NCBI GenBank assembly: GCA_038230775.1
Contig: JBBRMQ010000071.1
Span: 1 to 17,443, forward strand
Direction: 5' to 3'
Length of the DNA stretch: 17,443 bases
From: JBBRMQ01 sp038230775
GTDB taxonomy: Bacteria; Acidobacteriota; Thermoanaerobaculia; Gp7-AA8
The translations under genes were made by a program, and so were the position numbers. Below, piece by piece: positions 6,671 to 13,068 of the stretch. Numbering within the stretch: position 1 is the first letter of the stretch; each line of letters starts with the position of its first letter. Below the pieces are notes generated by a model, which was given only the letters and a program-made list of their open reading frames with translations, was not told the DNA's origin and made no database searches.

Positions 6671-7624
6671 TCAATCGCGATCGAGTCGCGGACGCGGATT
6701 CGGCGGCTGCTCTGCCGCGCGCACGGCCATCATCGCTGCGCCTTCGACCGGCGTGCGGTTCGGCGGCGCGATGGTGGCCGACGGGACTTCCTTCGTCAGC
6801 GCCTGACGCATCGGCTCCAGCAGCAGATCGCCGGCGTTGAACGCGCCGCCGACGTACGACACCGGGAACGGATGGCCGATGAGACCGACCCGCCGCGCCA
6901 CAGCGACCGCCGCGAGCGCGAGCTCGCGACCGGCGTCCTGAAGAATCGCCTGCGCAACCGCGTCGCCGCCGCGAGCCGCTTCGATCACCAGCTTCGTGAA
7001 TCGTGCGATGTCATCGGCGTGCGTCGTGGTGGCATACACGAATCGCGGCAGCTCATCGGGCGCCATCTTGTATTCGTCGCGCAGGAGCTCAACCAGCTTG
7101 GTCGACGGACCGCGGCCGTCGAACGCGCGCACGATGGCGGCCATCGCCGCGCGCGAAATGCCGTACGCGCTGCCCTCGTCGCCGATCGTCGGTCCCCAGC
7201 CGCCGGCGCGGGCCTCCGCACCGTCGACGTTGCGCCCGAACGCCACCGAGCCCGTGCCGGCGATGATCACCACTCCCGAGCCGAAGCCGATCGCGCCGGT
7301 GAGCGCGATGCGGGCGTCGTTGTCGACGGTGAAGTTGCCGCGGGGAAAAAACACCTGCAGCGAGTCGACGACTTCCTCGCGATGTGCGGGATGATCGGCC
7401 CCTGCGATGCCGCAGTACGCCCAGTTGATCTCGCGGCTGGCGACATCGGCGGCGACGAGCGCCTTGTTCACCGCACGCTCGATGTTGCGCGCCGCGGTCT
7501 CGATGCCGACGCGCAGATGATTCGACGGTCCGGCGGTTCCGTCGCCAAGCAGCTTGCCGTGCTCATCGATGACGAGCGCGGCTGTCTTCGAGGCTCCCCC
7601 GTCGACTCCCAGAAAGTACGTCAC
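6671..7624 (-). CDS. BadF/BadG-type ATPase, N-acetylglucosamine-kinase-like
   Basis: The protein is 317 aa, a member of the ASKHA (actin/hexokinase) superfamily. Phosphate-1 motif LGVDGGASKTAALVID (residues 5-20), PSNHLRVG (33-40), CGIAGADHP (71-79), VDNDARIAL with Asp103 as probable catalytic base, IAGTGSVAFG (121-130, phosphate-2) and GGWGPTIGDEGSAYGISR (141-158, typical of GlcNAc kinases) are present. The likely reaction is ATP-dependent phosphorylation of GlcNAc or a related amino sugar in cell-wall sugar salvage; the exact sugar is inferred. The start is GTG at 7624, because no better start lies upstream in frame and residues from there match the family. Only 23 bp separate it from the divergent LOG gene, so their promoters overlap. 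The C-terminus ends in a Pro/Arg tail near a repeat. Confidence 0.88.
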   Translation of the reverse strand: MTYFLGVDGGASKTAALVIDEHGKLLGDGTAGPSNHLRVGIETAARNIERAVNKALVAADVASREINWAYCGIAGADHPAHREEVVDSLQVFFPRGNFTVDNDARIALTGAIGFGSGVVIIAGTGSVAFGRNVDGAEARAGGWGPTIGDEGSAYGISRAAMAAIVRAFDGRGPSTKLVELLRDEYKMAPDELPRFVYATTTHADDIARFTKLVIEAARGGDAVAQAILQDAGRELALAAVAVARRVGLIGHPFPVSYVGGAFNAGDLLLEPMRQALTKEVPSATIAPPNRTPVEGAAMMAVRAAEQPPNPRPRLDRD

Positions 7625-7631
7625 GCTGCGG

Positions 7632-7637
7632 AGTTTA
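7632..7637 (-). promoter_or_regulatory. -10-like box TAAACT abutting the GlcNAc-kinase-like start
   Basis: On the minus strand TAAACT is followed by a 7-nt CCGCAGC and the GTG start, leaving no room for a ribosome site. It overlaps the plus-strand TACAAT at 7636-7641 by two bases. The match to TATAAT is 4 of 6, so it is weaker than the plus-strand box; TGTAAA at 7634-7639 (minus strand) is an alternative. Confidence 0.35.
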
Positions 7638-7641
7638 CAAT
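7636..7641 (+). promoter_or_regulatory. -10-like box TACAAT abutting the LOG-family gene start
   Basis: TACAAT is followed by CCCCCG (6 nt) and the ATG at 7648. The predicted transcription start therefore falls on or beside the start codon. Any -35 region would have to lie inside the coding region of the divergent kinase-like gene. Confidence 0.55.
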
Positions 7642-7647
7642 CCCCCG

Positions 7648-8424
7648 ATGGATATTCAGCAGCCACACGACATTCGCATTCCGCCAAAATCGCGGGAAGC
7701 CCTCGAAGATCGCAAGCTGCTCGACCGTCCCACGCGGCAGGAGACGCTCCAGAGCGAGTCCTGGCGCGTGCTCCGGATCACCAGCGAGTTCGTCGCCGGC
7801 TTCGATCATCTCGCCGACGTCTACCCCGCCGTTTCGATCTTCGGCTCGGCGCGCACCCAGCTCTCGAATCAGTACTACGACGCTGCGGTGAAGACGGCGG
7901 AGCTCATCGGAAAAGCGGGATTCGCCATCATCACCGGCGGCGGCCCTGGAATCATGGAAGCCGCGAACAAAGGCGCCAAGCTCGCCGGCGCGCTTTCCAT
8001 CGGCTGCAACATCGAGCTCCCGTTCGAGCAGCACGTCAACGAATTCGTCGACAAGGCGATGACCTTCCGCTACTTCTTCGTTCGCAAGACGATGTTCATC
8101 AAATACTCGGAAGCGTTCATCACGTTTCCGGGAGGATTCGGAACGCTCGACGAATTGATGGGCGCCCTCACCCTCATCCAGACGAAGAAGATCACCAACT
8201 TCCCGGTCATTCTCTTCGGCAGCGCCTACTGGGGCGGCTTGATCAAGTGGCTGCGCGAACAGGTGCTCATCGCGAACAACATCACCCAGGAGGACGTCGA
8301 CAGCATTCACGTCGTCGACGATCCCCAGCGCGTACGCGACATCGTCGTCGCCTTTCACGACAAAGCGATGATGACCAGCAACTTCGAGGATGAGCCATTG
8401 CCGATGCCGGCGAAAGGCGATTGA
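7648..8424 (+). CDS. LOG-family Rossmann-fold protein (TIGR00730; putative nucleotide 5'-monophosphate nucleosidase)
   Basis: The protein is 258 aa. Two signatures of the LOG ('lonely guy')/TIGR00730 family are intact: GGGPGIMEAANKGA (97-110) and PGGFGTLDEL (161-170). Together with Arg144/Lys147 in FFVRKTMF they form the nucleotide-binding and phosphoribohydrolase site. Members cleave the N-glycosidic bond of nucleoside 5'-monophosphates; plant-associated ones release cytokinins, others such as PpnN act on purine or pyrimidine monophosphates. The N-terminal extension of about 50 residues is typical of the longer bacterial subgroup. The ATG at 7648 follows a -10-like box by 6 nt, so it is probably leaderless. 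It diverges from the GlcNAc-kinase-like gene. Cytokinin activity cannot be inferred. Confidence 0.93.
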   Translation: MDIQQPHDIRIPPKSREALEDRKLLDRPTRQETLQSESWRVLRITSEFVAGFDHLADVYPAVSIFGSARTQLSNQYYDAAVKTAELIGKAGFAIITGGGPGIMEAANKGAKLAGALSIGCNIELPFEQHVNEFVDKAMTFRYFFVRKTMFIKYSEAFITFPGGFGTLDELMGALTLIQTKKITNFPVILFGSAYWGGLIKWLREQVLIANNITQEDVDSIHVVDDPQRVRDIVVAFHDKAMMTSNFEDEPLPMPAKGD

Positions 8425-8448
8425 GCTGGATAAGCGCTGGCTCGGGCC

Positions 8449-8516
8449 TCTGTGTGAGGACCGGCTTCAGCCGGTCACGGGGGCCGAACGGCTGAAGCCG
8501 GTCCTCACACAGAAGC
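8449..8516. repeat. Family-1 nested palindrome, copy D
   Basis: TCTGTGTGAGGACCGGC...CGGCTGAAGCCGGTCCTCACACAGAAGC. The outer inverted repeat is almost perfect here: CTCTGTGTGAGGACCGGCTTCAGCCG against CGGCTGAAGCCGGTCCTCACACAGA. It follows the LOG gene stop by 24 nt and precedes the 44-aa ORF on the same strand, so it is the only copy not directly between two convergent larger genes. If the small ORF is not real, the convergent partner is the CorC-type gene. Confidence 0.9.
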
Positions 8517-8576
8517 TTCCCAGCCCAAGAAATGGCACTCCGCTCGCACTATTGAACAGGTGAAAGGGGTGACCAA

Positions 8577-8711
8577 ATGCGAATTCAGCAGACGGATCAA
8601 ATCCTCAAGGAATCGAAGGTTGCGCGTCATACCGCCCGGAAGCAGGAGAGCGATCTCAGCTTTTTCGAGCGAATGAAACGAGCGATCGCCAACCTCTTCC
8701 ACCGCGACTAA
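8577..8711 (+). CDS. Possible small protein of 44 aa, basic and helical
   Basis: An ATG at 8577 opens a 44-codon frame to TAA at 8709-8711. GAAAGGGGTGA ends about 4-6 nt before the ATG, one of the better ribosome-binding sites in the window. The product begins MRIQQTDQILKES, continues with a Lys/Arg/Glu-rich stretch and ends SFFERMKRAIANLFHRD, which would form an amphipathic basic helix. There is no signal peptide. I know of no matching family. It lies between a family-1 repeat and the convergent CorC-type gene. It may instead be chance, since 45 codons without stop is not rare at this GC content; the ribosome site is the main support. Confidence 0.45.
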   Translation: MRIQQTDQILKESKVARHTARKQESDLSFFERMKRAIANLFHRD

Positions 8712-8751
8712 GTGTTCACCCGGCCAGCCGAAGGGCGGGCCTCACACTCTC

Positions 8752-10083
8752 CTACACCTGCGCTTCGCGCTCCTCTTCGGCTTCCTCGGTCTGTGGCATC
8801 TGCGTCTGCACGATCACCCAGCGGACGCGGAACCGCTCGGCATCCACCACCATAATTGATAGATCGCCGAGGTGCGTGCGATCGCCCGGTGCGACTTCGC
8901 GCCCGATCCTCGCCGCTACGTAGCCCCCGATCGTCTCCTCGGCCGGCTCGCCGACGTCGATCTTCAGCCGATCCGCCAGATCCTCGATCAGATAATCCCC
9001 GCGCACGCGATAGCGGCCGTTGCCGAGCGGCTCGATCTCCGGCCGTTCGCGATCGAATTCATCCTGGATCTGCCCGAACAACTCCTCGGTGATGTTCTCC
9101 AGCGACACGATGCCCGAGGCGCCGCCGTACTCGTCGAGGACGATCGCCATGTGCGTCTTGTGCTCGATCATCTGCGACAGTAGCGCTTCGACCGTGCTGT
9201 TCTCCGGCACGAACAGCACGTCGCGCTTCAACTCGAGCATCGGTCGTCCCGGCCCCTTGAGTTGCGCGAGCAGAAGGTCTTTCACATGAATGAGGCCGAC
9301 GGTCTTGTCGAGTGTTCCTTCGCAAAGCGGATAGCGTGTGTGCCGCGTGGTGCCGATGATGCCGAGGTTCTCGGCGATCGACTTGGTGGTCGAGAGAATC
9401 GCCACGTCCGTGCGCGGCACCATGATCTGCCGTGCCGTGCGCTTCGAAAACTGAAAGACGCCCTCGATGATCTCCCGGTTTTCTTCGGACAGAACGCCAG
9501 CTTTCTCCGAGCTCGCAAGAATGGAGCGCAGCTCTTCCTGCGAGTGCACCATCTCGGTACCGGCAGCGGGATGAATTCCGACCAGGCGCAGCACGGCGTT
9601 CGAGGAGTGGTTCAAAACCCAGATGATCGGAAACATCAGTACGTAGAAGCCACGGAGGACGTACGACAGCCACATCGCCGTTCCGACCGAACGCTGAATG
9701 GCGATGTATTTCGGCCCCAGCTCGCCGAGCGTGATGTGCAGCCACGTGATCGACATGAACGCGAGCGTCGCCGCCACCGAGTGCGCGACGCTGGGGCCAT
9801 ACGTGCCGAGAAAGCCGAGGTGCGGCTGAATGACGTGAGCGAAGGCGGGTTCACCGACCCAGCCGAGGGCCAGCGACGCGAGCGTGATTCCGAGCTGCGT
9901 TGCGGACAGATAGGAGTCGAGCTTCTTGTGAATCCGGCGCGCCATGCGAGCGCGCGAGCTTCCGGCCGCCGCGAGCTCCGCGAGCTGCGTCGGACGCACT
10001 TTGACGATCGCGAACTCCGCCGCGACGAAGACGCCGTTCACGACGATGAACAGGAACGCCAGGAGCAGATACCAGCTGGGCAT
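8752..10083 (-). CDS. CorC/HlyC-type membrane protein with CNNM (DUF21), CBS pair and transporter-associated domain
   Basis: The protein is 443 aa. Residues 1-190 form the CNNM/DUF21 membrane domain, with hydrophobic segments around 4-26, 60-80, 100-122 and 136-160 and the family signatures NGVFVAAEFAIVKVR and LGELGPKYIAI. Residues about 215-345 form a CBS pair (MVPRTDV, YPLCEGTLDKTVGLIHVKDLL, MAIVLDEYGGASGIVSLEN). Residues 350-430 form the CorC_HlyC domain. The family is linked to Mg2+/divalent cation efflux or homeostasis; older annotations as 'hemolysin' are not functional evidence. The C-terminus is a Glu-rich tail. The ATG at 10083 lacks a clear ribosome site. It is downstream of aroA on the same strand but separated by a 7-bp-unit hairpin (10103-10176), so it may or may not share its transcript. 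Confidence 0.94.
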   Translation of the reverse strand: MPSWYLLLAFLFIVVNGVFVAAEFAIVKVRPTQLAELAAAGSSRARMARRIHKKLDSYLSATQLGITLASLALGWVGEPAFAHVIQPHLGFLGTYGPSVAHSVAATLAFMSITWLHITLGELGPKYIAIQRSVGTAMWLSYVLRGFYVLMFPIIWVLNHSSNAVLRLVGIHPAAGTEMVHSQEELRSILASSEKAGVLSEENREIIEGVFQFSKRTARQIMVPRTDVAILSTTKSIAENLGIIGTTRHTRYPLCEGTLDKTVGLIHVKDLLLAQLKGPGRPMLELKRDVLFVPENSTVEALLSQMIEHKTHMAIVLDEYGGASGIVSLENITEELFGQIQDEFDRERPEIEPLGNGRYRVRGDYLIEDLADRLKIDVGEPAEETIGGYVAARIGREVAPGDRTHLGDLSIMVVDAERFRVRWVIVQTQMPQTEEAEEEREAQV

Positions 10084-10102
10084 TTTGAATTGCGCGCTGC
10101 GC

Positions 10103-10176
10103 GCGCGTTGTCGGTTGTCGGTGCTCGGTTGTCAAAGGCGCCTCTGACAACCGACAACTGACAACCGACAACGCGC
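10103..10176. repeat. Inverted repeat made of 7-bp GTTGTCG units
   Basis: Two arms of 36 nt (10103-10138 and 10141-10176) are reverse complements with only a few mismatches, separated by 2 nt with GGCGCC at the centre. Each arm is GCGC followed by four 7-bp units: GTTGTCG, GTTGTCG, GTGCTCG, GTTGTC on the left and GTTGTCG, GTTGTCA, GTTGTCG, GTTGTCA read from the right arm. GC palindromes (GCGCGCTGCGCGCGC; GCGCCGCGAAGCGGCGC) flank it. It lies between aroA and the CorC-type gene, both on the minus strand. Confidence 0.9.
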
Positions 10177-10195
10177 CGCGAAGCGGCGCAGGTCA

Positions 10196-11482
10196 TCATT
10201 TTATCGTGCGGCTCTCGGAGGCCGTCACAACCTCATCTAAAGTCTTCCAGAATCTAGGGTAAGACTTCGAGACAACCTGTTCGTTCTCGATCGTGACCCC
10301 GCCTCTCGCCAGCCCGGCGACGGCAAACGCCATCGCGATCCGATGGTCGTCATGCGTCTCGATTGGTGCAGGCTCCGTCGACCATCCCGGCTGAATCGTG
10401 AGCCCGTCCGGATGCTCCTCGACGGCGACACCGAGCCGGCGAAGCTCTGAGGTGACCGTGGCGAGGCGGTCGGATTCCTTCACCCGCAAGTTGGCCACGT
10501 TGACGATCTCGACCGGCGACGAAGCCAGCGGCGCAATCGCGGCAAGCGTCGGCACGATGTCCGGCGTCGAGTTGCAATCGAATCGACCGCCGCGCAGCGG
10601 CTCGGTTCGCGACACGGTGATCTCGCCTTCCTGGTCGAGGATCACATCGCAGCCCATCGCCGCGAGGATGTCCAGGAAACGCGCGTCTCCTTGTGCCGAC
10701 GGATGGGCGAGACCGCGAATGCGCATGTTGCCCGCGGTTGCGGCCGCTGCGGCGAACCAGTACGACGCGGAGGAGTAGTCGCCTTCGACGCGGTACTCAT
10801 CGCGCGAGAGCCGTGAAGCGCGCACGGTGACGTCGTTGCCGTTGCGCGTCACATCCGCGCCGAACGCGCGAAGAATGTCGGCGGTAATGTCGATGTACGG
10901 CGCCGACGCGACCGACGTGAGGTGCAACGTGATGCCGTCGGGCAGCGTGGCGCCGGCAAGCATCAACGACGACGCGAATTGGCTGGAGGTGTCCGCGGAG
11001 ATCTTCACGTCGAATCCGCCGCGCATGCGCTTGCCGCGAATGCGCAACGGCGGATAGCCCTCGCGCTCGACGTACTCCACCTCGCCGCCGATGCTCATCA
11101 GCACCTGGACGAGATCGCCGATTGGACGTTCGTGCATTCGCTTCTCCCCGCTCAGCAGAAAGCGGCCGGGCATGAACGTCAGCCAGCCGGTGAGAAAGCG
11201 CATCGCGGTTCCCGCGTTGCCGATCGAGATCGGCACTTCGTTCGCCGACATGCTGCGGCGAGGTCCGATGCGAAGCCCGTCCTTGAACGTGCCGCCGATC
11301 TCGAAGCCCATCGCGCGGATGGCCTCCAGCGCGTAACGCGTGTCATCCGCATCCAGGCAATTCGTGATCGTCGTCGTCCCCTCGGACATCGCGCCGAGAA
11401 GAAGCGCGCGCACGGAATAGGACTTGGACGGGGGAACGGTCACCGTCGCGTTGACGCGCTCGACTGCGGGAATGACCTTCAT
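10196..11482 (-). CDS. aroA: 3-phosphoshikimate 1-carboxyvinyltransferase (EPSP synthase)
   Basis: The protein is 428 aa, normal for the family. It joins shikimate-3-phosphate and phosphoenolpyruvate to give EPSP in the shikimate pathway. Recognisable sites: PSKSYSVRALL (Lys20, Ser21), GNAGTAMRFL (88-97), TSSQFASSL (Ser166, Ser167, Gln168), TPDIVPTLA (Asp308), RVKESDRLA (Lys335, Glu336) and DDHRIAMAF (Asp379, His380, Arg381). Phe96 replaces the Pro that follows NAGTAMR in the E. coli enzyme. The ATG at 11482 overlaps the upstream PhnP-like gene's stop by four bases (ATGA), fixing the start. The last 30 codons use AGA, TTA and CCT, which are rare in the rest of the window, and are less GC-rich than the body of the gene. 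It is the last gene of the dnaJ-like series. Confidence 0.96.
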   Translation of the reverse strand: MKVIPAVERVNATVTVPPSKSYSVRALLLGAMSEGTTTITNCLDADDTRYALEAIRAMGFEIGGTFKDGLRIGPRRSMSANEVPISIGNAGTAMRFLTGWLTFMPGRFLLSGEKRMHERPIGDLVQVLMSIGGEVEYVEREGYPPLRIRGKRMRGGFDVKISADTSSQFASSLMLAGATLPDGITLHLTSVASAPYIDITADILRAFGADVTRNGNDVTVRASRLSRDEYRVEGDYSSASYWFAAAAATAGNMRIRGLAHPSAQGDARFLDILAAMGCDVILDQEGEITVSRTEPLRGGRFDCNSTPDIVPTLAAIAPLASSPVEIVNVANLRVKESDRLATVTSELRRLGVAVEEHPDGLTIQPGWSTEPAPIETHDDHRIAMAFAVAGLARGGVTIENEQVVSKSYPRFWKTLDEVVTASESRTIK

Positions 11483-12243
11483 GCGAATTCGAGCTGGAGA
11501 CCGTCGTACGCCAGGTGAATCCCGTCCGGCAATTCCGCTTCGAACGTGGCGTGATCGACCTCGTGCGTCAGGTGGATGAGATACGTCACGCGCGCGCCGA
11601 TCTTCTTCGCCACCGCTACCGCCTCGCCGATCGTGTAGTGCGTGGGGTGCGGCGGCGACGGACGGAGCCCGTCGAGCGCCAGCGTGTCGATGCCCTCGAG
11701 CAGCTTCATCGAGGACTGCGGGATGCCGTTGGTATCCGTGATGTACGCGAACGGCCCGATGCGGAAGCCGAAGATCGTCCAATCGCCGTGGTCGACCGGA
11801 ATGGGAACGATGTCGACTCCCTCGTGAGAGAACGGCCCGTCCACCTCGTGCAACTCGAGTTGCGGCTTGCCGCCGCCGACCTGGCTGTCGGACCAGATGT
11901 AGCTGAACGCCCGGCGGATCGCTTTCACGGTCTGCGCGTTGGCGAACGCATGAATCGGTTCGCGCTGCCGGAAGTTGAACGGACGGATGTCGTCGAGACC
12001 CATCAGATGATCGGAATGCGAGTGCGTGAATAGCAGGAAATCGAGTCGAGGGATCGGATCCCGCAGCAGTTGCAGGCGCAGGTCCGGCGTCGTGTCGATC
12101 AGAAAATGTTTCCCGGCCGCTTCGATCTTCACGGACTGGCGCAACCGCTTGTTCTTTGGGTCATCCGACGTGCAGATCCTGCAACGGCAGCCGACAACGG
12201 GCACGCCGGTGGAAGTACCGCTGCCGAGGAACGAGACGATCAT
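11479..12243 (-). CDS. PhnP-like metallo-beta-lactamase-fold hydrolase
   Basis: The protein is 254 aa. The N-terminus FLGSGTSTGVPVVGCRCRICTSDDPKNKRLR-type segment (residues 5-35) has the Cys19/Cys21/Cys24 cluster of the PhnP branch. The metal site THSHSDH (73-79) is followed by His152 (VDHGDW), Asp170 (ITDTNG) and a C-terminal HLTHEVDH (His224, His227). PhnP proper is a phosphoribosyl cyclic phosphodiesterase of phosphonate degradation, but there are no phn genes here. The same fold branch is widespread outside phosphonate loci as a general cyclic phosphodiesterase-like hydrolase, so the substrate is open. The ATG at 12243 is supported by the family N-terminus. It is coupled to aroA through an ATGA overlap. 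Upstream, a 7-bp-unit hairpin separates it from the LpxH-like gene. Confidence 0.9.
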   Translation of the reverse strand: MIVSFLGSGTSTGVPVVGCRCRICTSDDPKNKRLRQSVKIEAAGKHFLIDTTPDLRLQLLRDPIPRLDFLLFTHSHSDHLMGLDDIRPFNFRQREPIHAFANAQTVKAIRRAFSYIWSDSQVGGGKPQLELHEVDGPFSHEGVDIVPIPVDHGDWTIFGFRIGPFAYITDTNGIPQSSMKLLEGIDTLALDGLRPSPPHPTHYTIGEAVAVAKKIGARVTYLIHLTHEVDHATFEAELPDGIHLAYDGLQLEFA

Positions 12244-12249
12244 GGTCTG

Positions 12250-12349
12250 ATGAATTTCGAATTTCGAATTTCGAATGAAGAAGTCAGAAAGAGCCCCACA
12301 ACTCCTAATTCTTCATTCTTCATTCTTCATTCGAAATTCGAAAATTCAT
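12250..12349. repeat. AT-rich inverted repeat made of 7-bp GAATTTC and GAATGAA units
   Basis: Left arm 12250-12282 reads AT followed by GAATTTC three times, GAATGAA once, then GAA. The right arm 12309-12349, read on the minus strand, is AT, GAATTTTC, GAATTTC, then GAATGAA three times and GAA. A 26-nt spacer separates the arms. The arms thus hold the same two unit types in different copy numbers. This is the most AT-rich stretch in the window. The right arm contains the TGA stop of the LpxH-like gene (complement of 12346-12348). Confidence 0.9.
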
Positions 12350-13068
12350 ATTGCTAGAAAGGAGAATTCCCCCGTCCCCGGATCAATCACCATTGCTTCT
12401 CCCGTCTCGTACCACGGCGGCAGAATCGTGATCGTCGTTCCGTTGGATGGCAGCACGAGCTTCTCGTGAAAGTGCCCGAACACCACGTGCGTGAAGCCCT
12501 CGCGATGACGCCGGCGCCCGTAGGCTTCCATCAGCTCGATCGGAAGCTTGCTCTTGTGTTTGAAGTTCGACTTCGACAGCTTCTTCTCGACGCCGTCGAC
12601 GAAGTTGCGCGCGGTCTTCTTCGGAATCAGCTCCAGTCCGAGTCGTGAAATCGGATTTTTCGATGCCAATCGCCAGAATCGATACGGTAAGTCACCATCG
12701 TTGATCATGTCGCCGTGAACGATGAGGTACTTCTTGTCGCCGGCGGTCACGCTGTACTCGAGACCGATGTCGCTCACCGCGTCCTCGACGAACGAGCCTT
12801 TGAGAAAGAAGTCGCGATTCCCTTCGACGTAGTGAACGCCGACGCCGCTGTCGCGCAGCTGGCGAAAGCGGGCAAAGACTCGTTCCACCGACGGCGTGTA
12901 GAACTTCGGATGCGCGATGAAGTAATGAAACAGATCGCCGTTGAGAACCAACGCGCGCGGCTGCAGCGCGGCGAGGCGGTCGAGCCAGTCGAGAATCGGC
13001 TTCTCGCTTCCCGGCGAGAGTCCGACGTGCGAATCGCCGATGACGAAGATCTGTCCGCCGGCGATCAC
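12346..13068 (-). CDS. LpxH-like UDP-2,3-diacylglucosamine diphosphatase / metallophosphoesterase
   Basis: The protein is 240 aa, the same length as E. coli LpxH. Metallophosphoesterase motifs in order: IGDSH (Asp12, His14), LNGDLF (Asp45), EGNRDFFLKG (Asn84, Arg85, Asp86), VHGDMIND (His118, Asp120) and FGHFHEK (His199, His201). GNRDF, HGD...ND and the spacing fit LpxH, which hydrolyses UDP-2,3-diacylglucosamine to lipid X in lipid A synthesis at the inner membrane. LpxH identity is likely but not proved, as other phosphoesterases share these motifs and no lpx neighbours are present. The start is GTG at 13068, overlapping the DnaJ-like gene's TGA by four bases (GTGA). The last codons run into the 7-bp-unit repeat, which provides the stop. 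Confidence 0.85.
   Translation of the reverse strand: MIAGGQIFVIGDSHVGLSPGSEKPILDWLDRLAALQPRALVLNGDLFHYFIAHPKFYTPSVERVFARFRQLRDSGVGVHYVEGNRDFFLKGSFVEDAVSDIGLEYSVTAGDKKYLIVHGDMINDGDLPYRFWRLASKNPISRLGLELIPKKTARNFVDGVEKKLSKSNFKHKSKLPIELMEAYGRRRHREGFTHVVFGHFHEKLVLPSNGTTITILPPWYETGEAMVIDPGTGEFSFLAI

Noticed and set aside
7648..8424. Cytokinin production from the LOG-family gene
   Set aside because: The family motifs show nucleoside-monophosphate phosphoribohydrolase chemistry only; no isopentenyltransferase is nearby.
8712..8751. A possible further decayed family-1 copy (GTGTTCACCCGGCC...GGGCGGGCCTCACAC)
   Set aside because: Only the ends resemble the repeat and the internal palindromes are missing; too weak to call.
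8752..10083. Hemolysin/virulence factor
   Set aside because: The name is historical; the domain set (CNNM, CBS pair, CorC_HlyC) points to ion homeostasis.
11479..12243. Phosphonate degradation locus suggested by the PhnP-like gene
   Set aside because: No C-P lyase or phosphonate transport gene is present, and this fold branch is common outside such loci.
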